A stretch of 64,000 nucleotides of DNA, taken from assembly GCA_026075535.2 (NCBI GenBank), contig AP026541.1, positions 2,108,001 through 2,172,000 of the forward strand, in the 5' to 3' direction. Within the stretch, counting starts at the first letter, position 1; each line of letters starts with the position of its first letter. The notes beneath the pieces were generated by a model. It was not told the origin of the DNA. It did no database searches and was given only the letters and a program-made list of their open reading frames with translations. Shown in pieces: positions 42,463-53,628 of the stretch. Position numbers and translations under genes: made by a program. This stretch comes from Tricholoma matsutake (lineage: Eukaryota > Basidiomycota > Agaricomycetes > Agaricales > Tricholomataceae).

Positions 42463-43127
42463 GTGTTGATGTGAGCCAACCAACACATGGCCACCACTGC
42501 ACAAACCCTCTCCTCCCTGTTCAAATGGGATGTGAGGTAATTTCAGAGCTAGGGTGATGGAGAGGGGCACTGGGAGACTTGAGGGTTGGGATATTCACAC
42601 CAGCACACTCCTGTAAACCCCTTATCTCACCATTGACCCCCTACCTACCTCCACACAGGAAACCATGAACAAGGGCCTGGCAATGACACTGAATGACATG
42701 ACACCTGCCTCTAGTTTCATGAGCAACTGCTTATGAGGTGGATAGCAGGTGGAATAGTGACAACAATGAGGGGGCAAACAGGGATGGCAGGGATGACATG
42801 GCCAGCACCATCACCAGTGAGGAGCTGACCACCACCTTCGCCTGCCTACTGGAGTGACACCAGGACCATGGAGTGCACCAGAGCACCAGCATAACCACCC
42901 CACAACCTCCATGGACACCAATGACCACCAGTACCCACCACCCCATGAGGATACAGGATGCAGGAGCATGAATGATGAAATGATGGGGGGGTACAGCTAA
43001 TGAGGAATGACAACAGTAATGACAGTATGGGAATGGTGCCCCAGGTTAGTTTTTTGTCTTTTCATTTTATTTTTGAAATAATTTTCTACATCATTTTTAG
43101 GTTATCCAAACCAGATCCCACAATAAC
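42463..43127. repeat. Repeat spacer with B-type hairpin and intron-like segment
   Basis: A CATGAGCAACTGCTTATG hairpin lies at 42719-42736. A segment CAGGTTAGTTTTTTG..TTTTTAGGTTATCC (43043-43107) looks like a 60 bp intron on the plus strand. Low-complexity Asn/Asp/Met-coding DNA lies between. It resembles the 44.8-45.2 kb and 6.3-6.9 kb regions. Confidence 0.45.
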
Positions 43128-43143
43128 AACACCACAATGACAC

Positions 43144-43401
43144 AGGGGTGAGATGGCTCAATGGTTAACTCCATCATCTCATTTCAGGGGGACATACCCT
43201 TGCACTCTTGGTTCAAACCCTGATCCCTCCGAAGAGTTTAGTGGGTATTGCTGAAAGACAGTGGAGTCCCACACTACCATTAATGGTGTGTGTAAAAAGC
43301 ATTCTCTTTGGCCGGTGTCCTCCTAGATGCGCATCTTATGTGTAGTTGGAGTTGACCATGGGCTTCGGGCTCAAACCGGTTACCAAAAAAAAAAAAAAAA
43401 A
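43144..43401 (+). mobile_element. SINE with tRNA-derived head and poly(A) tail
   Basis: The A box TGGCTCAATGG (43154-43164) and B box GTTCAAACC (43211-43219) form the internal pol III promoter. A ~160 bp body follows, then about 19 A residues (43385-43403). Flanking duplications AACACCACAATGACAC (43128-43143) and AACACCACAATAACAC (43402-43417) match at 15 of 16. Such elements rely on a LINE for movement, but the tail is not obviously related to the 3' end of the LINE at 32-41 kb. Confidence 0.85.
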
Positions 43402-43670
43402 AACACCACAATAACACCTGTAACCAACAATATGCCCATCCCATGCCTGTGATGAATGACACCAAATTAACAGGGAGTGGGAATGATGACAGGCAGGGAA
43501 CAGGGGGATGATGAAGAGCCCTTGCAACAAATGGGAACTGTATATGTAGTGTACTTACATATCAGATATATATATTATATAGAAAATGTAATGATATTTT
43601 GTAAATCATATGCAGTGTGAATGATATTTAGAGGACAAAAAAATCATCTCTGTTAGGAAACAGCCCCATT

Positions 43671-44320
43671 GGGTGACTTTCCATAAGCTTTGAGAATAAA
43701 ATATACAGCTGATCTTGATTCTAAATCTGACCATCACCACTTTAATCAGATATTCTATTCCATTAAGTAAACCATAAGACATTCTGATAAAAAAAATCTA
43801 CTGTGCTTGAATATCACAACTTCTACCAAATGTAGCACAAATGTCCTCATCTCATTGCCTTTGGAGACCAAAAAAAGGATCTGATCATGTCAGATAGTGG
43901 CAGTTAGACACAGGATGTTGGTAAGGGAAATTTTGTCTTCACATCGGCTGAAGACCCAAAAATAGAATGGAGTTCAGGCAAAAGAGGCACATTTGGGATC
44001 TTCGGGGCAAACGGGTGAGCGATATTCAATATATTACTCACCCCAATGGAATTCAAACACTGTGCGAGCGGTGACATCAATTGGGAGCAGGATGGGAGTG
44101 GATTATGTCATGTTGGTTGAATGCAGGATTTGGACAAAATGTGTTTATTCACATCAAAAATAATCTATTTAGGGGGGGTCTACCCTATCAACAGATTAAG
44201 GTTTATTCAAGGGTCTAAGCAATGTCGATGGCATGATGGCGGCCCAGGACCTTGGCAATTTCAGCTTTGATTGTCCAATTTATTCTATTCACCTCAATAA
44301 ACACTTACGGAAAGTCACCC
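43671..44320. mobile_element. 650 bp MITE with GGGTGACTTTCC ends
   Basis: The left end is GGGTGACTTTCCATAAG and the right end, inverted, GGGTGACTTTCCGTAAG. ATT flanks both ends and may be a 3 bp duplication. No coding potential. The superfamily is not settled. Confidence 0.65.
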
Positions 44321-44547
44321 ATTACCTAATAAATTTCATTCTTATTTTATTATTATGTTGAATTACACTAAATGACACTGAATGATGCTACATGCATGAA
44401 GCATGAGAATTTTATTTTGCATGCATCAATATGTATGCACATGTACACATGCATTGATAGCAACAATGCACAATATATGTAACATAGTATATAAACCCCA
44501 AATATACACCTAGGGGACCTAAGGTGTGACATAGATAAGGGTAACAC

Positions 44548-45075
44548 CATGATAATGTGCTCATGGGTGGGTTTGGGTATGGGTTAGGGTCAGACATTGC
44601 TGTGCCCAGGCAATATCATACCAATTACCGTGGTGTGTATGGGTGTGTATGGGTTTTCTGGGTACCGATAGCTGCATGCCTAATCATCTGACTTTGTTGA
44701 TCAACATCAACAATCATCGACAATATCAACATCATCAACAACAACAACAACAATGGCAACATCAATGGTGACACCAACACCAACACCAACACCAATGGCC
44801 ACAGCTCTGGGTGACAACCCCCCCCCCTCACTCCAAATGTGAGTGGAGTGGTTTCTTGTTCTATTCTAGGCAGCAACAGCAACAATGGCCCCTCCCCCAC
44901 TCCAAATGTGAGTGGGGTGATTTCTTATTCTATTCTAGGCAGCTATGGCTGCCACCACCCCCTCCCTCACTACAAATGCAAGTGGGGGGGGTTTCTTCTT
45001 TTGTTCTGGGATGACCACCCCCTCCCTCGCTGCAAATGCAAGTGGGGGGTTTTCTGCTTCCATTCTAGGTAATGA
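44548..45075 (-). mobile_element. Inverted, LINE-free relative of the 31-41 kb hAT-like repeat
   Basis: Read on the minus strand it repeats, in order, the hairpin units of 31376-31935 (four here), the GTTGATCAAC-rich segment, the GGTACC..ACCCATAC segment, and the right terminal region ending GTGTTACCCTTA. There is nothing in place of the LINE. The far end is lost near 45075. It serves as an empty-site comparison for the LINE. Confidence 0.75.
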
Positions 45076-45079
45076 CGGC

Positions 45080-45240
45080 CACCTCTGGGTGACTACAGCC
45101 ACCAATGGGGAGCAACAAGGATGCCACCACCACCATAGCACTCCCAACTGCCGCCGTGAGCAACTGCTTGTGGGGTGGAAACAGGGAGCAACAAGGATGG
45201 GGGCGACACAAAGGGGGAGCAGGCACAAAACTGCCTTTTA
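45080..45240. repeat. B-type hairpin segment
   Basis: GCCGCCGTGAGCAACTGCTTGTGGGGTGGAAAC-type sequence (in part, at about 45151-45183) is the reverse orientation of the hairpin family found at 100, 470, 947 and 27.7-28.0 kb. A plus-strand frame through it encodes REQLLVGWKQGATRMG. Confidence 0.5.
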
Positions 45241-45485
45241 CTCTTTCTTGACTACAGTTTGCAGTTCATCTTTGCTTTTCAATATCAATCAACACAAAGC
45301 ACAAGGGCAGTCAGTGCAGCATGTTGGTTTGGATTTCAGCAAGTCCGGTCTTTACACATAGGCAGTTCTATGTGGGAATATCATGAGTCAAGTCAGTCCA
45401 CAATATCAAGGCAATATGGCCAAGTTCAAATGAAAGTGGAAGAATAAAGAATATGAAGTCTTATTAGATTAATGTATACTTATAT

Positions 45486-45717
45486 TGTATACATCAGGAA
45501 AATCACACATTATTTTTCTAGCTTTATAAAGCCACTCCAAGGCTGAACAAGGCACAAAGTTGAAAGTGGTATAGCTCAGGTCAAATGTTAGTAAAGTTGA
45601 GGTAATTTTAGCATCATTTTTGGAGGGAAAATCAACTTTCTGACTTTAAAAATTGGCCAAAAAAGTCAAAAAAAGTCAAAAAGTCAAAAATAATGTGTGA
45701 TTTTCCTGATGTATACA
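45486..45717. mobile_element. 232 bp MITE with a perfect 32 bp inverted repeat
   Basis: Both ends read TGTATACATCAGGAAAATCA inward, continuing CACATTATTTTT, with no mismatch over 32 bases. The 45616-45700 part is a run of AAAGTCAAA repeats. TATA at both edges makes the duplication ambiguous (a TA site, Tc1/mariner style, is possible). Perfect ends suggest recent activity or gene conversion. Confidence 0.8.
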
Positions 45718-46378
45718 TTGTCACTGATGTAGATGATGTATATATATGGATGTAGATAATGCATAATAAATATATCATGACAACAGTGAGCAATGTGTGC
45801 CAGAGGCCTACTTATGTAATAAACTTTGTATTTATTATCACAACACGTCGCGTTAACTACTATCAAAGGTCAGGTACTGGACCACCTAAGGGTTTGTGAT
45901 GAGATACAAGTGAATGCAGATTATTTCAAGTCTTCAAATGTAGCATGTAGGCCATCTGGGGTATTAGGAAGAAGTTCAGATATGTGCCATTGTTGTATGC
46001 ATCCTGTGGCACCTCATGTTGATGCATTTTGAGGGTGACTGCCAAATTAACAAAACCTGGGAAGTGGGCCAGTCATGGCCTAGGTAGTTCATCTTATTAC
46101 TTTTGCATGAAATGAGACATGCAAAATGAAGGGAACTACTGCAACTTTCTCAATGCAATCTACTAATTCAGTGGGAGATTTCCCCATATTGAAATGTTTA
46201 GTAATCATGCTGAGACAGCCAACATGCCACATGAACAGCATCATAACTCAATGAAGCATTACCACTGGTCAATCTGCTGCTGTATATAGCTTTCTGTATG
46301 TGTCTTCTTCAAATTCAAGCATACATATCTCTAGGTTTTTTGCTCTGTAGACTGTAAATACCAGATTGGCCCAGTACC
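45718..46378. other. Unassigned spacer
   Basis: AT-rich DNA. A short frame at 45826-46032 has no domain. Nothing else is seen. Confidence 0.4.
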
Positions 46379-46913
46379 CAGGGTTAAGGCTCCAACCATA
46401 CCATATACCTACTGTATATATACAGTAAATACCGTATCTGTAACTGTATCTGTATGCTGCCAAACAGCCAAAGAGCTATATACAGTAAATATACAGTATA
46501 GAGTAAGAGTATATGGTTGGACTGGTGACGTGGGAAAACTTTGAGGCAGTGTGCTTTGTCACTGCCTCGACCAAGTTCTAGTTGCAACCAAAACTTGCTT
46601 CTGTGTCTCTCTTGCAGATCCTCCAGTATACGAGAGCTTCCATCAGACAGTCTGCCCCCAGCCATGGCAACTTATTGGAATTTGGGCTATATGCATGTTG
46701 CCACAACATTAAATCGATGGCGATGATGGGTGTTAGCCTTCAACATGTTGAATTGAGGTAAACCGCCACTTCTAGATTGTGTTCTTACTTGTTGATTTAT
46801 TCTACAGGGCGGATATAGTGACTTCTGGGTTGAATCCTATAGCATATAAATTAGGCTCGGTTTTGGATTTGTACCTGCATGTTTTCCAAATATGAGCAAC
46901 AATTCTCAACTGC

Positions 46914-47355
46914 ATGGACTGTCTAGCTGATATCTGTGACTTCAAGGTGGTGACAGCACCTGTGGTGGAAAGTGAAAATCAACTTCAAGATGAGCTTAGA
47001 TGGTATTTCAAGTTTGAAGGAGGCCACACAGGTCTTGCAGCTTCACTTGCGTGGTGGAAGGTAAGCTGGCCCATTGCAATTCATGATCTTGCATCTGATC
47101 AGTAAACAGAAACATGCTGCACTGTTCCCCACTCTGGCTCGCATGGCTCGGGATTTCCTTGCAATCCCAGCTACAAGTGTTTCAGTGGAACGGACCTTCT
47201 CGAAATTGCGACACATATGTAGTGATTTACGATCATCTCTCAAGGCTGAGACCATTTCGGAAGCGCTTCTGTCAAAAGTATGGATTCGTGAAGGTTTGTT
47301 TGATGTGAACGAGCCAATCCCTGTACACAGAAAGCATGGGATACCAGAAAAATAA
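46914..47355 (+). pseudogene. hAT transposase C-terminal dimerisation domain fragment
   Basis: Two exons join in frame across 47061-47109 (GTAAGC..AACAG). The result reads LAASLAWWK, then KHAALFPTLARMARDFLAIP, ATSVSVERTFSKLRHICSDL and RSSLKAETISEALLSKVWIR. This is the hAT C-terminal dimerisation motif (WWK...P.L...A...L.IPATSV..ER.FS). The catalytic and zinc-finger parts are missing, so it cannot act as a transposase. The stop is at 47353-47355. Confidence 0.9.
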
Positions 47356-47473
47356 TAAAACTACCATTTTTTTGGCAACCATATATATCAACCATATAAC
47401 TGTATTTATATGGTATATAGTGTATAAATTACTGTATCCATATATTTACACTCCAAGCCATATATGGATACTA

Positions 47474-50148
47474 CAGTTGACTTTCTCATAATGCATGATG
47501 TAATCCTGCATAATTCTCATGTTGCATAGCTTTTGCATTGGAACCACCATGGGATGCAGGGATATGAGGTGCATAACGCATAGGTCTGGGGGCAGCAATA
47601 TGCATTATCAAACCACTGCATTTGTGTCAGCAATTGTGGAAGATCACCCAGTCGGCAATTTGGTCATGCCCAGAATCACAATATATAAGAATGATAGCTA
47701 CTTCCAAGGAAAGTATAGTGCGAAAAAAATTAATGCCATGTTTTGCCTCATAAGTAACTCCTCAAAAATTTATGTGTTTGACGAAATGCCCCCAGAGCCT
47801 ACTTGGAAGCCTCGAGAAAAGCCCAAACCCTACCAGCGAAAGCCCAAGGTTCCTGTTCCAAAGGATGCACCAAAAACTTCTGCAAGGATGGTAAAGGAAA
47901 AGCACAAAAACTTGACTCTGCACGACTGGATGACAGTTTTTGCATTCATTGACCAGCACCCCAGAATGACCCAAGGCGACATCATGAAGCACTTTGCTTT
48001 GAAGTCTGATGGTGCATTGTCATTCAACCAGTGTACCCTGTCCAGAAAGATAAAGTCATGGGAAGAACTCGAGAAACGCATCACATCTCACCCTAATGCG
48101 CTTTCTTTGAAGCGTCCGCATGTCATCACAAGACCTGATGTTGAGAGGGCCCTCATTCTCTGGGTAAGGCATATGGAGGAGAAGGGAGAGACAGTTAATG
48201 GCCCAATGTTGAAGGCAAAGCGACTTAAATTTGAAGAACAGTTTGATGTCCCTGAAGCAGAGCACCTGAGTGGAGATGGTTGGATTGCTCTGTTCTGTAA
48301 GGCGTACGGCTACAAGGAGAGGCATCGACATGGAGAAGCAGGATCTGTTGATATCGAGGCTGTGAGAGAAGAACAGAAGCATGTAGGGATGATTTTGGCG
48401 ACATATGCTGAGCAGGATCGATGGAATGGCGATGAAAGCAGCCTGTTTGCATTGTAAGCAGAAAAAATTGATTATCGTCACTGTGACAGTGTCCTAATCT
48501 AAACCATTAGTGCACCTCCAGATCGAGGGCTTGCATCAAAGCAGATGGCTGGAAAGAAGAAAGAAAAGTTTAGGATTACGATGTTCTTCACGTGTAACAC
48601 GGATGGAAGTGAGTGCTTACCACCGATGTATATTGGTAAGGCAAAAAAGCTGCGCTGCTTCAAAAAGCAGAGTCCTGCTGAGCGCAGTTTTTACTATCGG
48701 AACAACAAGAAGGCTTGGATGACCTCTGAGTTGTTCGAAGAGTAAGCAAATCATTTTCTCATAAGGAGGGCAGCAGATCTAATCTGTGACTGCCTTCAGA
48801 TATATCAAGGATTTTGACATAAAAATGTGCCAGCAGAACTGGCATATCTGCTTCACACTCGACAACTTCTCGGGTCATAATATTCAGTATGAGCCGCAAA
48901 ATATTCACCTTGTGTTCTTTGAACCCAATATGACCTCATTTGTCCAACCACTTGACGCAGGAATCATCAGGTGTTTTAAAGCTCACTACCGCCGAGAGTT
49001 TTGCATTTGAGCGATCAAGAGGGATGAGGCAGGGGAACATGACATTTACAAGATTAATTTGATGGAAGGAATGCTGATGGCGTGCATGGCATGGAGACAG
49101 GTGGAGGCATCGACGATTAAGAATTGCTGGGGCCACACAAAAATTCAAGGGTACATAACCACCAGTGGCAGAAATTGATTATCTTGTACATTTATCCATT
49201 TATTCTACAGGGAACTCTTACAAGATGACATATACGAGACATCATCTCTGCACTCAGATTGTGGCGCATGGGAAATACTTCGAAACTTTGCAACAAGCAA
49301 CATGACCTTACCTGCTGCCGAGGAACAGTTGAAAACACATCTCGGTAGTCGATACAATGCACAAGATTGGCAACCTGCTCTTGACGCGGTCATGAATGCG
49401 GAGGGCCATGTAATACAAGCGCAAGAAGTGCTAGCACAACTTTCCTCGACAACTCAATTGCTGCGATTAATGATCAGATTACCTCCACTAGCTCAAGTAC
49501 GATCTGATCCCACATCCATTTCCGACTCTCAAATCATCGAAGCGGAAAAAAACTTAATGAACACTGTCAAGGAACTAGTCAAGCACAAGCGAATCATAGG
49601 ACCCCCACCCACCCTTGAGGACCTTGTTGACCCAATCAAAGAACATGAAATTGGTGATTCACCATATAGATTTGAAGGAGGTGATGTGGAGATTGTTGCT
49701 GAGGTCCAGCGCAAGATGGCCATCGCATGGGGTGAGATAATTGAGCTCGATGACTCAGACAATGACTCAGATGAAGACAACGATGATAAGTATCATCTTC
49801 CTCGTCGAGAGGTTATAAATCTGTGTGCATTGCTCGAGAAAGCATGCATTAACTATGGGGAAATCGACTCTTCTCTTGAATTGCCATGTCATTTGCACAG
49901 CTACAGAGCACAGCTACAGCGCGACGATCTTCTCAACTGCACTCAATCATCATTAGATAGCTATTTTACAGTAAACTAGAGTAGTTGAATGTATACTCGA
50001 CAGCTGTATAAAATGGCTGAATCGATGTCACACTTTGTAGGGGGGTCACGGGTGTCCCACAGTGTGACATATTTCCGTGTTGCATATATCTCATCTTGCA
50101 TAGGGTTAGAGCTGGTCCCGAGGCTATGCAGTATGAGAAAGCCGACTG
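47474..50148 (+). mobile_element. pogo/Tigger-type DNA transposon (2.7 kb)
   Basis: TA at both edges (47472-47473, 50149-50150). Inverted ends are CAGTTGACTTTCTCATAATG and, from the right, CAGTCGGCTTTCTCATACTG. It carries a four-exon transposase. It is inserted in the 3' part of the hAT remnant, so it is younger. A 604 bp derivative lies 137 bp downstream. Confidence 0.85.
47786..49979 (+). pseudogene. pogo-like DDE transposase, near-complete, one internal stop
   Basis: Four exons, 47786-48453, 48511-48741, 48800-49150 and 49211-49979, join in frame to 673 codons. All introns are 57-60 bp and GT..AG. Order: a basic N-terminus (PPEPTWKPREKPKPYQRKPK), a CENP-B-type helix-turn-helix pair (TLHDWMTVFAFIDQHPRMTQ; then RALILWVRHMEEKGETVNGP), and a DDE-1 catalytic core. 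The catalytic Asp residues are seen in WNGDESSLFAF, in ICFTLDNFSGH and in SFVQPLDAGIIRCF. The long C-terminus ends in an acidic DDSDNDSDEDNDD segment. The only defect is TGA at 49008-49010, at a place where Arg (CGA) would fit. It binds the ends and moves the element by cut-and-paste at TA. The N-terminal start at 47786 is chosen because upstream frame sequence is repeat-like. Confidence 0.9.
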
Positions 50149-50284
50149 TATATGGTTGGAGCCTTACCCAGGACGGTCCAGATGGGGACCTATGATAGTA
50201 CATCACGTGCAAAATATGATGTTGTTATGTAAACAAACACTGTCATTTTTTGCCTTGAAAAAAAATCTGAACGAAAAGTTTCTA

Positions 50285-50888
50285 CAGTTGATATTTTCAT
50301 AATGCATAACGTAATCATGCATAATTCTAATAATGCATGGCATTTGCATTGGAACCATGGTGGTACGCAGGGATATGGGGTCCATAATGCATATTGGATA
50401 ATGCATAACCCCAAAGGATGAATTATGCATTATGAAATTGAAAATCTGGCAGCATGGCACGTAAATTTCAGTATTGTGACTCCATTTCTTTGACTAATAG
50501 GAGATATTTGTACAACATTAGTGTGATTCAATCTCAATTTGGGGTGTCACATTGCTTTTAGTCAAATTCTGTGCAGTTCTGGTCAGACGCAATGTGCTGG
50601 GAGTTACCAACTCCATTTCCCACGATGTTGTACATATGCTTGGTATGCAGAATAAGTATGCAATGATGTGTCAAGGCCGATTTTTTGGCATCTTATACTA
50701 TAACAATTGCAGACCTTGAAATGATCAAGAAATGAACAGTAAGGGAGGCAATTTCCAAGCAATATCGGTCACCATATTGGGAAATGTCATGCATGTCACA
50801 ATATGTGACACTTTCTGTCATGCATAATTCTCATAATGCATTGCCGCATGGCTGGTCCCGATGCTATGCATTATGAGAACATCAACTG
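50285..50888. mobile_element. 604 bp miniature derivative of the pogo element
   Basis: TA at both edges (50283-50284, 50889-50890). The ends, CAGTTGATATTTTCATAATG and CAGTTGATGTTCTCATAATG, match those of the 47474 element. Inside are several inverted ATGCATTAT/ATAATGCAT motifs and CATTTGCATTGGAACCA shared with the left end of the full element (47530). It has no coding, so it depends on a transposase in trans. Confidence 0.85.
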
Positions 50889-50890
50889 TA

Positions 50891-51222
50891 CATACTTTCA
50901 AAGTTCTTCTAGAACGTGAACCTGAAGAGCCTGTATGCCACTCCCTGCGAACATTATCAGTCTTCTGATCTACAGGGTGTATGCAGCATACGTTTTGCTG
51001 CTTGCAATTAGCAAACCACCTTCACAACACAAGTTTTTCATCCTACTTTCTCTGGCTCATCAATGCATCACCCACCACTGCAATGATGATGATGAAACGG
51101 TATCGTCCGTCCATCGCATTCTCAGGCATGTCACCGCTGCGATCCATCATTCCATCACGTGTCTCACAGCTGTGGTGCTGGAGCCTTGGATAAGGTCAAC
51201 AGCCTTCTGATCAGCCCCCGCC
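50891..51222. promoter_or_regulatory. 5' flank of the F-box gene
   Basis: An open frame at 50935-51210 has no domain and no splice link to the gene downstream. The region probably holds the promoter and 5' UTR. No clear TATA box is seen. The miniature pogo element ends 333 bp before the start codon. Confidence 0.35.
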
Positions 51223-53102
51223 ATGACAAAGCTTGCAAAGACAAAGATTCTCAGTTTTCCGATTGAGATAACACAGGAAATAGGTAGTGTATGTCCTGCC
51301 TTGCGAGCAGATTGAAGCTACCCTAACTTCTCTGCTCAGCTGCTTCCGCGGGAGCTAAAGACGCTCAGATTGGTTTGTTCGCGGTTCAACATCGCCTTTG
51401 AATCTGAAGTCCTCTCCACGCTGGTCATTTCAATTACTAAGGGCAATCTGAAACTGTCAACGTGCCTGCTGAAGACACTCGCTTCGCAGAAGAGCCGAGT
51501 GGCGCGGCTTGCACGCACACTTAAAATCAAGCATCTTTCGCCTTCCCTTCCTCAAGAGATGCATACAGGTATCGAACATTTCCAGGCCAACGATTCATCT
51601 TTGAAGCGGTACTTGGGGTCAGTAATTTCATCGATCAACAAGCTCAAGTGAGTATCTCGCCAGTCCTGTCAGGATATTGCTTCATATAAAATCCGTAGAC
51701 AGACGGCGATAACTCGAGAATCCACTGGCGTCTCTGCCGAGAAGATTATGAAACGGTATTTGAAGTCGGCAATCTCGTCGCTGAAAAACCTCGAAAGTGT
51801 CGTGTAAGTAATCGTACTGCTCTTTAGGCTGTTGATCATTTCATACGGAGGAATATGTAGATGGGTCGTAAATTCATGTGATCCGTCGTGGACGCAGAGC
51901 ACTGTCATAGATGCCCTGACAGGCCTACCACACCTCCAAGGTTTTCGACTTACCCTTCATGGTGATCCATTCCCACTCCTACAGTTGGATCGTCTATCTG
52001 GCTTGAAGAGAATTTCGCTCTCTGGTAACTGTACCGATTATCGTTCTCATATCATCTGCGGACTTGCGGAAGCGATAGCCAAAAGCCCCCAATTGACTCA
52101 TCTCGAAGTCGACACCAAGATGTATGACGCTTCTCCAGAGACCCCAACTCTGCACGATCTGTTGAGCAAAGTACCTCAAAGCAGTCCGCTCCGACTGACC
52201 CATCTTTCACTGCATTGGATGCATGCCCGCGTGGATTCTGTTACCCTTCCCCATCTTCGCTCACTTGTCAGCTTGAACTTGTACCACATACATGCGCCGC
52301 CATCAACAGATGATGAATCTATCGACCACATGTGGAAACGTCCTTCTACAATTCCCGATTTCTACGCAGCATTGAATCGGGAGAAGATACATCTCAAGCA
52401 GGTCCTCATCAATGAGATAGTGACCGATGTCATTCTTGACTATCTTGGCTCATACTCTGGAATAGAGGCACTAGAATTCAATTCCATTTCGTTTAACAGT
52501 GCGGCGGAATCTGATGCCCTCAGTAAACGACTTTATGTGTCCGTGCTGCCCAAGCACGTGGATTCCATCCGAATGTTGACGATCCGACCAGCCTACGAAG
52601 GAGGATGGTGTTACAATCAGCACGACATCTCTCAGGCTGCTGTGCTCTCCCAATGCAACAAGCTCAAATCGTTATCTGTGGCTCTAATTTCTGTTGAAGC
52701 CCCTCCTTCGGCTGACCGTTACACTCTCGGTTACAGGGACGTTGATGATACGGTAGGTCTTGGTGACTATTTGACTGCATTTTCGGACCCATCTCAGACT
52801 TATTATAGATCTCATTTTTGATCAACTTGTCACTCAGCTTACCATATGTCTCTGAGATTTCGATCTTTTCGGCTGGTCTTGCAGCTCATCGCCATAGTTT
52901 TTGTGGCAATCCTATCATAGAGCATGCACGTCGTGTCGCGGAAATTGTTGTGCGCGGTGTTACCAATTTTAAACTTGGGGATAGAGAGCATTTCAGGCAA
53001 GTGTTGCCTGATATATGGGTTGACGGCTATCAATATCGGATACTGGATAATTGGCCGGGGCAGGGGTATAAGCAATCCTATGTTACGCCACGGGTCTGGT
53101 AA
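51223..53102 (+). CDS. F-box-like / leucine-rich protein, five exons
   Basis: The exons 51223-51288, 51340-51647, 51699-51803, 51861-52752 and 52809-53102 give 554 residues with phases agreeing at every junction. Introns are 50-57 bp. Residues 9-45 (ILSFPIEITQEI then LLPRELKTLRLVCSRFNIAF) fit an F-box, the Skp1-binding motif of SCF ubiquitin ligases, found in many basidiomycete adaptor proteins. The rest has leucine-rich-repeat-like spacing (GFRLTLHGDPFPLL, LTHLEVDTK, LTHLSLHW, LRSLVSLNLYHIH). It ends PDIWVDGYQYRILDNWPGQG. Exon 2 ends in LKRYLGSVISSINKL and exon 3 in MKRYLKSAISSLKNL, a sign of an internal duplication. No stops are present, so it appears functional. The substrate is unknown. 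Confidence 0.85.
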
Positions 53103-53628
53103 GGAGCAAGAGTGTACGATTTAGTGGATCAATAAATGCTGCTAGTGAACTGCGACACCTGTCAAACGCGCAAGGGTAATTAACGAAAGATCTACTATAC
53201 AATTTCTGCAACCTCGTTAAAGCGCCCAGTCGCTGATCCAGGCGCGGATTTATCAAAGTCGTCAAGGTCATGTATCCTTGCCATAGGAATCATACATGCA
53301 TAATGACGACGAGCAGAAGACAAGAGAGGAGAGAGAGAGAGATTTGAACCGATCTGAGCTGCTTGAAAGAGTGTTGATTTGAATCATGAACCCTGCGGGT
53401 CACTCTCCCTCGCAAAATAAGTCAGTAGATATGTCATGAAATAGTAAATAGTAAGCGGCCATCAATATCTGATACATATGAACGAAACACGGCACCCCCG
53501 ACTTGAATTAAACTCAAATTAAGCTTGAATGCAACCACATACACCCTGTCTACACATACCACACGCCATCCACCATGTATTATCCATCACGTATCAGGCA
53601 TCATCCATGTCGTATGATATTCATTTAA
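53103..53628. other. Intergenic, convergent 3' flanks
   Basis: It lies between two convergent genes. A GAGAGAGA run is at 53326-53341 and a CATCCACCATGTATTATCCATC-like stretch near 53566. No gene. Confidence 0.5.

Larger units (their letters stand above)
46379..50171 (+). mobile_element. hAT transposon remnant interrupted by pogo
   Basis: The left end is CAGGGTTAAGGCTCCAACCATA. The right end, inverted, is CTGGGTAAGGCTCCAACCATA (50151-50171), a hAT-style terminus. Between them lie a hAT dimerisation-domain fragment and the 2.7 kb pogo element. Removing pogo leaves about 1.1 kb. No 8 bp duplication could be matched. Confidence 0.7.

Noticed and set aside
53280..53420. tRNA gene near TTTGAACCGATCT
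   Set aside because: Only a B-box-like stretch is present; no A box at a proper distance and no cloverleaf pairing.
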